DNA from: Deltaproteobacteria bacterium
Lineage (GTDB): Bacteria; Desulfobacterota; Binatia; UBA9968; JAJDTQ01
Reading direction: 5' to 3'
DNA: 58,046 nucleotides
Assembly: GCA_028818755.1 (NCBI GenBank)
Contig: JAPPNF010000067.1
Coordinates: 1 to 58,046, forward strand
The position numbers were made by a program, and so were the translations under genes. This document shows, in pieces, positions 7,454 through 15,947 of the stretch (position 1 is the stretch's first letter; each line of letters starts with the position of its first letter). The notes under the pieces were generated by a model. It ran no database searches and had not been told where the DNA came from. It saw only the letters and a program-made list of their open reading frames with translations.

Positions 7454-8857
7454 TCACCGCAGCTTACCTCCAAAGGCGCCTATGATCCGGTTGACTTGAT
7501 CGTTGAGGGTCCCGGCCGCTTCTTCATGGTCAGGGCCGTGAAGCTCTCCTACCACGCTGTTCCCATCATCCGTGAACCTTAACCTGTCCTGGTCAAGCCG
7601 GACCTCGTACTCCAACAAGGACTCACGCCAGTCGGCAAAGTCGGGTCGTTCGACGTACTTGACTGTCGTCAAGTCGTCGAAGCTTACGGTGCCTCCCTGA
7701 CCGCTCAACTCGATCGTCGCACGCCCATGGACTGGTTCAGCAGTCAGAGTGTCTACGGCGAGTAGTGAACCTCGCCACGTGTACTCACCCTCACCCAGCG
7801 GCTCCGTGCTTCGAGGGCCCTCCACGAAGGCGTCGAAGCGTAGATTGTCAACGGGAGGGCTGCTTACGCTAAAGGAAAGCTCCCTGACCACCTTCACTCC
7901 CCACTCGGCCCACTCACCCCAAGCTGCATAGCTGTAGGTTTCGAAGGGATTGTCAGGTGAACCATCCGGGTAATCTCCTGCTCTCGTGTATCCCTTGTCT
8001 ACCAAGTCAACCAACTCGCTCTCGTGCGGCACCACGATCTCGTGACCGTTGTACCCTTTACCCATCAACCTGTACGGAGACAGCGGGCTGACTGGTTTGC
8101 CACGGGAGCTTCCGTCATGGGACAAGCCAAGAACATGCCCCAATTCGTGGGCGGCGAAGTAGGCTTGGTCCTTGTCCACCGGAACTCCGATGCTCCGACC
8201 TCGGTACCACGTTGCCAAGTCGGTCACCAGCGCTCCATTCTTGAACCATCGAGACTTCTTTAGAGCCAGGAGGCGGTCACTTCCACAAGCGGTATTGGCC
8301 GTAGGACAACGGTTGCCGGCCCAATCAGTGTAGACGCTGATCCGGTCGTCACCGCCAGGGTCCCTGAGCAGTCGGTAGGTCCAAGCCTTCCCGCCTCGCT
8401 CCAGGATCGCCCGCAACTCGTGCGGAAGCAGGAGCCAGTGATCTCCGATGAAATCCACGTCAAGAGTATCGGTAGGTCCAGCCTTGGCCTGACCATAGGT
8501 GATCCCGTACGATTGACCGAGAATATCGTATCTCAATCCTGCAGTGGTTCGAGTTCCTGGCTCCGGGTGTGGGTACAGGGCGAGGAAGTAACGGTGATTC
8601 CCCCAAGTCTCTCCAGGGTCTATCCCATGCCCCTGGTTGGAAGTCCTCGCGCTGATGCTGGTACTATCTCCAGCACTTGTCACGCTTGGAGTAGGTAACG
8701 ACAACGGACCGACTGGTAACAGTGCCGAGCTACTACCAGTCGAGTTGCCTCCGGTTGAGATACCTCCACCACCGCATCCGGTAACAAGGAAAGTCAGTGC
8801 CAACGCCAGCAACGATCGTCTTGTCATCACCAGCAAGAACACAGGGATTGTTTTCAT
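7454..8857 (-). CDS. Lipoprotein with metzincin-type protease motif and C-terminal beta-rich domain
   Basis: Secreted lipoprotein of about 467 residues. The signal segment ends in a lipobox (FLVTGC) followed by a Gly/Ser-rich linker. Around residue 237 is HELGHVLGLSHD, which fits HExxHxxGxxHD of metzincin zinc proteases. About 25 residues later 'SPYRLMGKG' can serve as the Met-turn. The last 120 residues (GEYTWRGSLLAVDT... RATIEL... GTVSFDDL) look like a TbpB-like lipoprotein beta-barrel domain. ATG at 8857 has AGGA six bases upstream; ATG at 8827 is a shorter option. It sits alone on the minus strand between the two arms of the cobalamin locus. Substrate unknown; the surface location is inferred from the lipobox. 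Confidence 0.75.
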   Translation of the reverse strand: MKTIPVFLLVMTRRSLLALALTFLVTGCGGGGISTGGNSTGSSSALLPVGPLSLPTPSVTSAGDSTSISARTSNQGHGIDPGETWGNHRYFLALYPHPEPGTRTTAGLRYDILGQSYGITYGQAKAGPTDTLDVDFIGDHWLLLPHELRAILERGGKAWTYRLLRDPGGDDRISVYTDWAGNRCPTANTACGSDRLLALKKSRWFKNGALVTDLATWYRGRSIGVPVDKDQAYFAAHELGHVLGLSHDGSSRGKPVSPLSPYRLMGKGYNGHEIVVPHESELVDLVDKGYTRAGDYPDGSPDNPFETYSYAAWGEWAEWGVKVVRELSFSVSSPPVDNLRFDAFVEGPRSTEPLGEGEYTWRGSLLAVDTLTAEPVHGRATIELSGQGGTVSFDDLTTVKYVERPDFADWRESLLEYEVRLDQDRLRFTDDGNSVVGELHGPDHEEAAGTLNDQVNRIIGAFGGKLR

Positions 8858-9190
8858 GAATAGTCCTACGCCCGTTGGTCCAACCAAACAGGACTCCGAA
8901 CTTGCCGCGGAACAGTACTACATAAAGAGTGAGTTTTCAGTGATTCTTGGGGCCCAATGGGTGATATTATCGTGTCCTTCTGCTTGAACCGCGAAGGGAG
9001 TGTCAGCGACCAGACGCGCAAGGCGCTGGCGCTGCGACCATCGGCGTCGGCCATGCCATGTACTGGATACCGAGTGGTAGCGGGCTGCAGTTCAAAACAC
9101 GAAGTGGGCGGGCTTTCAGTTTCAGGAAGTCGGTGGGTGTTTCGGGCGTATTGGAGCCAGGCGTGACTAAGAAGTCGCCGGCAGCGTCGC
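8858..9190. other. Intergenic stretch without recognisable gene
   Basis: This 333-base gap between the metzincin lipoprotein start and the cobQ stop shows no reading frame with family resemblance. It is less GC-rich near the lipoprotein start (8920-8975), where that gene's promoter should lie, but I see no clear -35/-10 pair. Confidence 0.5.
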
Positions 9191-10666
9191 CTAGTTGGCC
9201 GCTGCCAGCAGCCGGTCGATGTCGAGGGCCTCTTCGAAGGCGTCGGCCACGGCGTCCAAGGCTTCTTCCACGCCGGCTTCATAGGCCGGACCGAATGCAC
9301 CGTTCACGCCCAGGGAACGGAGGAACTCGCGGCGGAAGGCGTCGCCGGCTAGGAGCCCGTGGACGTAGCAGCCCATGACCCTCCCGTTCGCGGACACGCT
9401 CCCGGGATCGTGTCCCTCGCCCTCGGGCACGAGGAAAGGCCGGGAGGCGTCGCCGCCGGTGCTCTTGCCGACGTGCATCTCGTAGCCGGCAAAGGCCGCA
9501 TCCACGGCGGCGCCGACTCCCGTGACCTGCCTCAGCGTCTTGGCGCCGGCAATGACGGTCTCGTGCTCCAGGAAGCCCAGTCCTGGTTCCTCGCCCGGCG
9601 GCCCCTCGATGCCTTTCGGGTCCGACACCTTTCGTCCGAGCATCTGGTATCCGGCGCAGATACCCAGCACCGCGCCGCCCCGGCGGCGGTGGGCGAGAAG
9701 GTCGATATCCCATCCCTCGCGCCTGAAGGCCCGCAGGTCGGAAAGGGTGGCCTTGGAGCCCGGCAGAATGACTAGGTCGGCATCGCCCGGGAGCGGGCGG
9801 CCGGGCGCCACCATGTCCACCGCTACCGCCGGTTCGGCCAGCAGCGGATCGAAGTCGTCGAAGTTGGCGATGTGCGGCAGCCGCGGAACGGCGATGCGGA
9901 AGGCTCCGCCGCGAACCCGCGGCGGGCGGTTGTCCAGGGAGAAGGCATCCTCCTGCGGCAGGCGCAGTGCGGCGCGGAGATAGGGAATAATGCCGAAGCA
10001 CGGCAGCCCGGTGCGCGCGGTGATGATGCGGAGCCCGCCGGCGAACAGGCCCACGTCACCGCGGAACCGGTTGATCAGGTACCCTCGGAGCAGCGTGCGC
10101 TCGTTGTCCGGAAGAAGTTCCCAGGTGCCTACCAGGTTGGCGATGACTCCGCCCCGGTCGATGTCCGCCACCAGCACCACCGGTACTTGCGCAGCGGCGG
10201 CGAAGCCCATGTTGGCGATGTCGTGGGTACGCAGGTTGACCTCGGCGGCGCTGCCCGCGCCCTCCACCAGGACGAAGTCCGCAGCGGACCTCAACCGCTC
10301 GAAGCTCTCCAGGACCACGGGCATCAGCTCCCGCTTCACTCCCTGGAAGTCTTGCGCGTCGTGGTTGCCGCGCATCTTGCCGCGGACCACCACCTGGGCG
10401 CCCACGTCGGACTGCGGCTTGAGCAGCACCGGGTTCATGTCCACCGAGGGCGGGACCCCGCAGGCCCTGGCCTGCAGCGCCTGGGCTCGTCCGATCTCGT
10501 CGCCGTCAGGCGTTACCGCGGCGTTGTTGGACATGTTCTGGGGCTTGAACGGCCGCACCGCGTAGCCGCGGCGGGCGAGCAGGCGGCAGAGCCCGGCGGT
10601 CACCAGCGACTTGCCGGCGTCCGAGGCTGTTCCCTGGAACATGAGCGTCCTGGCCCGCATGTCCAT
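9191..10666 (-). CDS. cobQ: Cobyric acid synthase (glutamine-hydrolysing)
   Basis: Amidates the b, d, e and g side chains of adenosylcobyrinate diamide using glutamine and ATP. The 491 residues comprise an N-terminal dethiobiotin-synthetase-like ATPase domain (GTASDAGKS at about residues 12-20, '[12 protein letters not shown]', '[12 protein letters not shown]') and a C-terminal class I glutamine amidotransferase domain with nucleophile cysteine in '[11 protein letters not shown]' and histidine in 'CYVHGLL'. It follows cobU on the same strand after a 62-base gap and is probably cotranscribed with it. The start is ATG at 10666; an ATG two codons later is possible, and neither has a strong ribosome-binding site. 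Confidence 0.96.
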   Translation of the reverse strand: MDMRARTLMFQGTASDAGKSLVTAGLCRLLARRGYAVRPFKPQNMSNNAAVTPDGDEIGRAQALQARACGVPPSVDMNPVLLKPQSDVGAQVVVRGKMRGNHDAQDFQGVKRELMPVVLESFERLRSAADFVLVEGAGSAAEVNLRTHDIANMGFAAAAQVPVVLVADIDRGGVIANLVGTWELLPDNERTLLRGYLINRFRGDVGLFAGGLRIITARTGLPCFGIIPYLRAALRLPQEDAFSLDNRPPRVRGGAFRIAVPRLPHIANFDDFDPLLAEPAVAVDMVAPGRPLPGDADLVILPGSKATLSDLRAFRREGWDIDLLAHRRRGGAVLGICAGYQMLGRKVSDPKGIEGPPGEEPGLGFLEHETVIAGAKTLRQVTGVGAAVDAAFAGYEMHVGKSTGGDASRPFLVPEGEGHDPGSVSANGRVMGCYVHGLLAGDAFRREFLRSLGVNGAFGPAYEAGVEEALDAVADAFEEALDIDRLLAAAN

Positions 10667-10728
10667 TTACGAAGGTTGCGAAGGGACGCCGTGATCGCGC
10701 CGGGTCCTGTCGTCGGGATAAACCGCCA

Positions 10729-11268
10729 TCAGTCTGGCGCCGGGCCCTTGAGGGCCATGGGGAGCCCTGCCGCCACGAAGTAGACCTGCCGGGCGGCGCC
10801 GGCCATGGCCTGGTTGAGCCGTCCGGCGTGGTCGCGGAAGGCGCGCGCCATGCCGTTGTCAGGGACGATGCCGAGTCCAACCTCGTTGGCCACCAGCACC
10901 ACCGGTCCAGGCGCGGCGGCAAGCGATTCGAGCAAGGCCTCGCAAGCCGCTTCGACGTCACGGCCGTAGTGCATGAGATTGCCGAGCCATACGGTCAGGC
11001 AGTCCACCAGAACACAGGTGTCCGGCGCGCTTTCCCGCCGGACAGTCGCCGCCAGCTCCACCGGCTCCTCGACGGTGCGCCAGTCCGCGCCGCGCCGGGC
11101 TCGATGCGCGACGATGCGTTCGGCCATCTCGCCGTCCGTGACGACGGAGGTGGCGACGTAGACGCGCCGCTCCCACGCCCGCGCGAGCCCTTCGGCGAAG
11201 GCGCTCTTTCCCGCCCGGGCGCCGCCCAGTACAAGGGTCACGTCGGACCCTGCCGGAGCCGTGTTCAC
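10729..11268 (-). CDS. cobU: Adenosylcobinamide kinase / adenosylcobinamide-phosphate guanylyltransferase
   Basis: Bifunctional enzyme that phosphorylates adenosylcobinamide and then transfers GMP, activating it for cobS. The P-loop 'LVLGGARAGKSAFAE' lies at the N-terminus, followed by 'VYVATSVVTDGEMAERI' with the 'RIVAHRARRG' segment, 'VLVDCLTVWLGNL' and 'VLVANEVGLGIVP'. Residue length (179) fits the family with the GTG start at 11268. An in-frame TTG at 11325 would add 19 unconserved residues and is less likely. It is the first gene of the minus-strand pair with cobQ. No cobalamin riboswitch is visible upstream. Confidence 0.94.
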   Translation of the reverse strand: MNTAPAGSDVTLVLGGARAGKSAFAEGLARAWERRVYVATSVVTDGEMAERIVAHRARRGADWRTVEEPVELAATVRRESAPDTCVLVDCLTVWLGNLMHYGRDVEAACEALLESLAAAPGPVVLVANEVGLGIVPDNGMARAFRDHAGRLNQAMAGAARQVYFVAAGLPMALKGPAPD

Positions 11269-11440
11269 CGGCGCACCGCCCGGATCCGACGGCCGGGTGC
11301 CGGCGGACGGCGAGTTGCGTTGCAATCGAACATGTGGAGCCGCATCCTACAACGCGGAATGGACAAAGAGAAATACGCGATCTCGGAAACGCGCGGCACG
11401 GACGCACACGGCATGCTTCCCGCCACGGCGGGAATCCAGG

Positions 11441-11469
11441 TTGACACCCTCACACCATTTCCGTATGGG
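11441..11469 (+). promoter_or_regulatory. Sigma70-type promoter for the nitrile hydratase-like operon
   Basis: TTGACA at 11441-11446 and TATGGG at 11464-11469 are separated by 17 bases. The predicted transcript starts a few bases later and reaches the GGAGG of the first operon gene almost at once. A small hairpin (11417-11434, TTCCCGCC/GGCGGGAA) lies just upstream of the -35 box. Prediction from sequence only. Confidence 0.55.
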
Positions 11470-11489
11470 TGAAACCCACGGAGGACGCC

Positions 11490-11798
11490 ATGAGAAGGAC
11501 CCATGACATGGGCGGGGACCCTGACGCGGGGCTCATCGACCGCACCGAGCACGCGATGGATGACTGGGAGGTTCTCGCCGATGCGCTGAACCAGGTGCTC
11601 GGGGTGAAGGGCATCAAGTGCACCGACGAGACCCGGCGCGCGCGCGAGGACATGGATTCGGAAGCGTACCTGTCGCTGAGCTACTACGAGCGCTGGATCG
11701 CCAGTCTGGAGACCATCCTGGTGGAGAAGGGTCTCATGACCCAAGAGGAGATCGACCGGAAGGTGGCCGAGCTGGAAGAGCGCTGGGGGGAGCCGTGA
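11490..11798 (+). CDS. Nitrile hydratase/thiocyanate hydrolase, subunit matching N-terminal half of NHase beta
   Basis: A 102-residue acidic protein corresponding to the helical N-terminal domain of nitrile hydratase beta, the part encoded separately as the beta subunit in thiocyanate hydrolase. Visible cues are 'SLSYYERWIASLETILVEKG' (split by the 'YYERW' core) and 'LMTQEEIDRKVAELEER', characteristic of the NHase beta/accessory family. The ATG at 11490 has GGAGG five bases upstream; the earlier GTG at 11469 has none. Its TGA overlaps the next start (GTGA), so the first two subunits are coupled. It lacks metal ligands of its own and would pack against the metal-bearing subunit encoded at 12117. 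Confidence 0.8.
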   Translation: MRRTHDMGGDPDAGLIDRTEHAMDDWEVLADALNQVLGVKGIKCTDETRRAREDMDSEAYLSLSYYERWIASLETILVEKGLMTQEEIDRKVAELEERWGEP

Positions 11799-12100
11799 GC
11801 GGCGCGGCGGTTTTCCGGGACGGCGCGGCGGTGCGGGTGAAATCCCACTTCAAGCCGGGCCACGTGCGCACGCCGTTCTACATCAAGGGCAAGACCGGCT
11901 GGGTGGAACGGTGCTACGGCGAATTCCGCAACCCGGAGTCGCTGGGCCACGGCGGCGACGGCCTGCCGCGGATGCGTCTCTACCTGGTGGGCTTCCACCA
12001 GCAGGACGTTTGGGACGGCTACGACACGGGCAGCGAGGACAAGGTCTTCGTGGATATCTTCGAGCACTGGCTCGAGCCCGCCTCGGAGGCGGGGGCCTGA
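11795..12100 (+). CDS. Nitrile hydratase/thiocyanate hydrolase, subunit matching C-terminal half of NHase beta
   Basis: A 101-residue SH3-like barrel protein equivalent to the C-terminal domain of nitrile hydratase beta. Typical segments are 'GAAVRVKSHFKPGHVRTPFY' at residues 10-29 and 'GFHQQDVWDGYDTGSEDKVF', which matches the 'VxFxxxxLWG' region of NHase beta. Starts with GTG at 11795, four bases before the end of the upstream gene. Encoding the two halves of beta as separate chains is the architecture of thiocyanate hydrolase (scnB-scnA-scnC order) and of a few three-subunit nitrile hydratases. Confidence 0.82.
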   Translation: MSGAAVFRDGAAVRVKSHFKPGHVRTPFYIKGKTGWVERCYGEFRNPESLGHGGDGLPRMRLYLVGFHQQDVWDGYDTGSEDKVFVDIFEHWLEPASEAGA

Positions 12101-12116
12101 GAAGAGAGGGACAAGG

Positions 12117-12749
12117 ATGGCACACGAGCACGAACCGGGAGAGGAGCACGAGGCGGGGCCGCGGCATGAGCTGAGCCACTGGGCCAAGCGGGCCTATGCC
12201 ATGCGTGAGATCCTCATCGAGAAGGGCGTGGTGACGGAGGACGACATCCGCCGGCAGGCGGAGTTCACCGAGTCCAAGACGCCGGCCAACGGCGCCCGGC
12301 TGGTGGCGCTCGCCTGGACCGATCCCGAGTTCAAGGCGCGCTTCATGGCCGATCCCAAGAAGGTGTGCGCCGAGATGGGCATCGACGCCAGCACCCTGAA
12401 CGAGTTCGTGATCCTGGAGAACACGGAGAAGGTGCGGCACATGGTGGTGTGCACGCTGTGCTCGTGCTATCCGCGTCCCATCCTGGGCCGGCCGCCGGAC
12501 TGGTACAAGAGCTTCAACTACCGCAAGCGCGCGGTGAACGATCCCCGGGGCGTCATGCGGGAGTTCGGACTGGACGTGCCCGACGACGTCGAGGTGCGGG
12601 TGCACGACAGCACCGCGGACATGCGCTACCTGGTGATACCAGCGCGACCGGCGGGGACCGAGGACCTGAGCGTCGAGGAGCTTGAGAAGCTCGTGACGCG
12701 CGACAGCATGATCGGCGTCATGGACGCGTTGCCGTCCGTTCCGGAATAG
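12117..12749 (+). CDS. Metal-binding subunit of a cobalt-type nitrile hydratase/thiocyanate hydrolase-like enzyme
   Basis: A 210-residue homologue of nitrile hydratase alpha and thiocyanate hydrolase gamma. The metal claw is Cys112-Thr113-Leu-Cys115-Ser116-Cys117 (VCTLCSCYP). Threonine after the first cysteine is the known mark of cobalt-type enzymes; iron types have serine. Two cysteines of the claw are normally oxidised to sulfinic and sulfenic acid. The claw is followed by 'RPILGRPPDWYKSFNYRKR', with Arg120 where canonical nitrile hydratases, as I recall, have Trp; this arginine is shared with thiocyanate hydrolase. 'VTRDSMIGV' near the C-terminus is also family-typical. The substrate may be thiocyanate, a nitrile or a cyanide-like compound. 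No separate cobalt chaperone is seen nearby. Confidence 0.9.
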   Translation: MAHEHEPGEEHEAGPRHELSHWAKRAYAMREILIEKGVVTEDDIRRQAEFTESKTPANGARLVALAWTDPEFKARFMADPKKVCAEMGIDASTLNEFVILENTEKVRHMVVCTLCSCYPRPILGRPPDWYKSFNYRKRAVNDPRGVMREFGLDVPDDVEVRVHDSTADMRYLVIPARPAGTEDLSVEELEKLVTRDSMIGVMDALPSVPE

Positions 12750-12757
12750 GGGACGTC

Positions 12758-13933
12758 ATGTTCCACGTAGACCTGTCCCCGTTCGGCGTCGACGTCGATC
12801 GTCTTCGCACCGACCGTCTGAACCGTCTCCAGGGCATCATGCGCGACCGCGGCCTGGGCGCGCTGCTGCTCACCGACCCGCTCAATATTCGCTACGCTAC
12901 CAACACGGTGCTGTGGCTCAACCTGCGCGCCACCGGGGTGCAGCGCTTCGCGCTCGTGCCCGCCGAAGGCGCGCCGTTGGTGTACGAGCGCTTCTTCGGC
13001 AGCGAGCGCGCCGCCGGCTACAAGAAGGATGATGCGATCAGGGGCTTCGGCGCTTTCATGTTCGGCATGCGGCCGCCGGTGGCCACCCAGGACTTCGTGA
13101 ACTTGGCGGCCGACGGGTTGAAGGAGCTGGGTGTTTCCGGAGAACGGGTGGGCATCGACGCCTTGTGCCTCGGCGCGGTGGACCTCTTGCGGGAGGGCGG
13201 CTTCGCGGTGGTGGACGGCCTGCCGGCCCTGGGCGAGGCGCGCGTGGTCAAGACCCGGGACGAGGTGGAGTTGATCCGCTGGACCAGCCGGGCCAAGGAG
13301 GGTGGCTACGACCTGGTGCGCGAGGCCGTCCGCAAGCCGCCGGTGGTGGAGGAGCGCCTGAGCCGGATGATGCTGGAATACCTGCTGGAGCAAGGCTTCG
13401 AGGCCGGCAGCGAGTTCATCTCGATCTTCGACTCCTCGCAGATGGCGCTCCGGCCGCACCGCGAGCCCATGGGCATGGACCTCGTCATGACCGAGGGCGA
13501 CCTGGTCATCTGCGATGCCACCGTGGCCGGCCCCGGCGGCTACTACAGCGACTTCGCCCGCACGTTCTGCCACGGCACCCCATCCCAGGCGGACAAGGAC
13601 CGCTACACGGAGGGGTACGCCACGCTTCAGGAAGCTATCGGGCTGGTCCGGCCCGGTCCTTGTGACGCCCTGTTCGAGCGCTTCGGCAAGGAATCGACGT
13701 CACGCCTGCCGGGCCTCGACGGCTTTCATGGCGTCGGAATGTGCATCTACGAGGCCCCGTGGCTACGGGGCTACGACCCGCCGGAGTACAACCTGACTCT
13801 GGAAGAGAACATGATCATCGCGCTGGAGATCAACCACCACCCGGTAAAGCTCGAGCACCTGCTCCGGGTAACGGCCGACGGCGCCGAGATCCTCTCAACC
13901 TATCCCATGGAGCCGGAGTTGGCGCCGGCGTAG
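12758..13933 (+). CDS. M24-family (Xaa-Pro aminopeptidase/creatinase-like) hydrolase
   Basis: A 391-residue pita-bread-fold protein with a creatinase-type N-terminal domain (residues about 20-150) and an M24 catalytic domain. The five metal-ligand positions of dinuclear M24 enzymes are present in order: Asp in 'VICDATV', Asp in 'YYSDFARTF', His in 'GFHGVGM', Glu in 'IIALEINHHP' and Glu in 'KLEHLLRVT'. The gene starts nine bases after the nitrile hydratase-like alpha gene with GGGGACGTC upstream, so it belongs to that operon. Some M24 members hydrolyse non-peptide amide substrates, so it may act on an amide made by the preceding hydratase. That link is inference; ordinary peptidase activity is the default. 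Confidence 0.85.
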   Translation: MFHVDLSPFGVDVDRLRTDRLNRLQGIMRDRGLGALLLTDPLNIRYATNTVLWLNLRATGVQRFALVPAEGAPLVYERFFGSERAAGYKKDDAIRGFGAFMFGMRPPVATQDFVNLAADGLKELGVSGERVGIDALCLGAVDLLREGGFAVVDGLPALGEARVVKTRDEVELIRWTSRAKEGGYDLVREAVRKPPVVEERLSRMMLEYLLEQGFEAGSEFISIFDSSQMALRPHREPMGMDLVMTEGDLVICDATVAGPGGYYSDFARTFCHGTPSQADKDRYTEGYATLQEAIGLVRPGPCDALFERFGKESTSRLPGLDGFHGVGMCIYEAPWLRGYDPPEYNLTLEENMIIALEINHHPVKLEHLLRVTADGAEILSTYPMEPELAPA

Positions 13934-13947
13934 GAGGCTTGCTCTCA

Positions 13948-14478
13948 CTATTTTCGGTACTTGTTCGCCTCTGTCGCCCGTTTCGACCACAGCAGTTGGT
14001 CGTGCAGCGCAATGTCCTGCGCTGTGAGAACGTGCTGTTTCTCGTCGAATACCGAAACGGTTTCGAGAGCATGAACACGGGCAGCCTCTTCCGGTGACAG
14101 GTAGACTTCAACGTGTAGTCCGAGGCCGGTGGCTTCCCAGTTTGAAGCGTCTTCCACCTTTCCCGCGATCTCTTCAAACGGCGGTATGTCGGCAGTATTG
14201 CCGATGTATACGTACTTGCGTTCTCGATTCCCTGTGCCCGCGGTCCTGGACGTCGGCGCGGTTTGGTCATCGTCCCGGCTGTCGAGCGGCATGATCGTCG
14301 GCAAGTCGACGCCAAGAGCTTGACTGATCTCTTTGGCCGTCCGAAGACGGATACCCTGTCCCTGTTCCGCGCGCTGGACGGTCCGCGAATCGCATCCAAC
14401 CTTGGCCGCGAGGTCCTCCTGAGTCCAGCCGCGGCCCATTCGAAGCCGACGCAGGAGATCGCTGTCAATAAGGACCAT
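13948..14478 (-). CDS. XRE-family transcriptional regulator, paralogue A
   Basis: A 176-residue protein with an N-terminal Cro/CI helix-turn-helix: 'LLRRLRMGRGWTQEDLAAKV', then 'GCDSRTVQRAEQGQGIRLRT' and 'AKEISQALGVDLPTIMPL'. The C-terminal 100 residues are unrecognised. The 3' end runs toward the M24 gene (convergent, 14-base gap). It is clearly paralogous over the HTH part to the regulator at 17976 ('RTVQRAEKGSKVLLKTAREI'), and the two bracket a set of secreted proteins on the same strand. The probable target is that cluster or its own promoter. Confidence 0.82.
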   Translation of the reverse strand: MVLIDSDLLRRLRMGRGWTQEDLAAKVGCDSRTVQRAEQGQGIRLRTAKEISQALGVDLPTIMPLDSRDDDQTAPTSRTAGTGNRERKYVYIGNTADIPPFEEIAGKVEDASNWEATGLGLHVEVYLSPEEAARVHALETVSVFDEKQHVLTAQDIALHDQLLWSKRATEANKYRK

Positions 14479-14484
14479 GGGGAG

Positions 14485-14513
14485 ATGATAGTGTTTCGGG
14501 GCTGAACGCGCAA
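14485..14513 (-). promoter_or_regulatory. Putative promoter giving a near-leaderless XRE transcript
   Basis: On the minus strand, TTGCGC (14513-14508) and TATCAT (14490-14485) are separated by exactly 17 bases. The -10 box ends six bases before the ATG at 14478, so the predicted transcription start coincides with or immediately precedes the start codon. No Shine-Dalgarno sequence would be present. Prediction only. Confidence 0.4.
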
Positions 14514-14759
14514 CGCCTCACAGGACAGTTTCACGATCGAGGAAGACATCTCAAGCGGGTGAACCACGCCCGCGACGACGACATCACCGAGGGCGACGCC
14601 GCCGACCGCATCGTCGAACCACTCCGCGAGACTCCCTCTGTCCAACCCCTCTCATCCGACCGAAGGGTGCAGTTTAGTGATGCCATTGACACACCCCGTC
14701 GCCGAACCGACAGTCGTTGTGTTCGCGTAGTCGGTGGAATCGCCCCAACGTTTCAGACA

Positions 14760-15914
14760 CTATCGTCTGGGGCAACCAAAACCGAAGGTTCGATACGTAC
14801 GACTTCCGGAAGAAGGGCAAGCATAGCAACAATTCGTACAGCCCTGATTACCATCAAATCCAACTCCCCAAGAAGAATTCCCTTGCCGGGCGCCTAGACA
14901 AACCTTGGTTACACCTGGTCTACAGCTAAGCCTGTGCGTTATCACGCGGTTGTAGTGAGTCGTATGGTAAAATTGATTCCCTCCCGGCCAAGAACCTGCC
15001 CGCCGGTTACCTTCATACTCGAAGTAACGATAGTCGATGCGAAATCCGTCGTTGCAGGCATCCCTGACCGATACTTCCACGCCGGCCGCCTGAGGGGGTG
15101 GTGGCGGTTGAGGGGGTGGTGGCGGTGCGGTCCCGAAGGCTACAGTCACCCTAAACCTCTGCGTGGCGGTAAGGCCGCCAGGATCGGTCGCAGTGACCGT
15201 GATCGTGGCGTTACCCGGGCTTCTCGCATCCAAATTCAAATGGTCGATATACCCCAGATCATCGACTACGCTCACGACATTGGTGTTGCTCGAACGTGCG
15301 TTGAAAGACAGAGACAATGCATCTCCTGGATCCGGATCGTCAAAATAATTACCCAACGGGTAACGGGAGCTCCAATCCTCAAGGATAATGAGCTCTTCGG
15401 TAATTTCTACCGTTGCTTGAAACTGCCGTGCGACAACGGGCGGACGGTTGGAAGTCGGGGGAGGCGTCGCCGATCTAGTTACCGTAACCCTGAAAGACTC
15501 TGAAACGGTCAAACCACTAGGGTCTCGCGCGGTGAGCGTAATTGTACCGCTTCCCACCCCATGCGCTGCGACGACAAGTTCTGCTCTGTTAGTCACGCTA
15601 GAGATCTGGACATGAGGACGCTGTATACCAGAGGGCCAGTCCAGCTTGTAAGTGTAGGTTAGGTCGTCGCCATTTGGATCCGAAAAGTGGTCGTCAAGGA
15701 ATGCATTCCAAAGGTCCAATATACGAAGGTTCAAGTCGTCAAACCGTTGAACGACCACAGGCGCACGATTGCCAGGAGGCATCACGATCGTCCCATTGCG
15801 ATCGCCTCCTCCGTCGTCACCGCCTCCTCCACAAGACGCCAGCCCCACAAACATGACGCTGGCAACTACAAGGATCCATGTTGTCCGCGAGAAAGCATTT
15901 CGATGCATCGTCAT
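14760..15914 (-). CDS. Lipoprotein with two cadherin/Ig-like repeats and cysteine-rich C-terminus
   Basis: A 384-residue surface lipoprotein. The signal peptide ends in the lipobox GLASC followed by a glycine run. Two repeats of about 100 residues follow, each with 'NRAPVVVQRFDDL' or 'NRPPVVARQFQAT' at the start, a 'DPNGDDLTYTY' or 'DPDPGDALSLSF' calcium-type loop, and an end like 'LTARDPSGLTVSESFRVTV'. This is the dystroglycan/cadherin-like Ig pattern of bacterial adhesins. A proline-rich hinge leads to a roughly 90-residue C-terminal region with nine cysteines (including 'GCTNCCYAC'), unusual for a secreted protein and probably disulfide-linked. The start is ATG at 15914 or 15908. Function unknown; adhesion or surface binding is likely. 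Confidence 0.75.
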   Translation of the reverse strand: MTMHRNAFSRTTWILVVASVMFVGLASCGGGGDDGGGDRNGTIVMPPGNRAPVVVQRFDDLNLRILDLWNAFLDDHFSDPNGDDLTYTYKLDWPSGIQRPHVQISSVTNRAELVVAAHGVGSGTITLTARDPSGLTVSESFRVTVTRSATPPPTSNRPPVVARQFQATVEITEELIILEDWSSRYPLGNYFDDPDPGDALSLSFNARSSNTNVVSVVDDLGYIDHLNLDARSPGNATITVTATDPGGLTATQRFRVTVAFGTAPPPPPQPPPPPQAAGVEVSVRDACNDGFRIDYRYFEYEGNRRAGSWPGGNQFYHTTHYNRVITHRLSCRPGVTKVCLGARQGNSSWGVGFDGNQGCTNCCYACPSSGSRTYRTFGFGCPRR

Positions 15915-15947
15915 CGACCTTTCTATGAATGCAACCGTCTTGCGCCG

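Noticed and set aside
8866..9300. 144-codon minus-strand frame between the metzincin gene and cobQ
   Set aside because: Most of it overlaps the 3' part of cobQ out of frame, its composition is a GC-rich shadow, and there is no ribosome-binding site.
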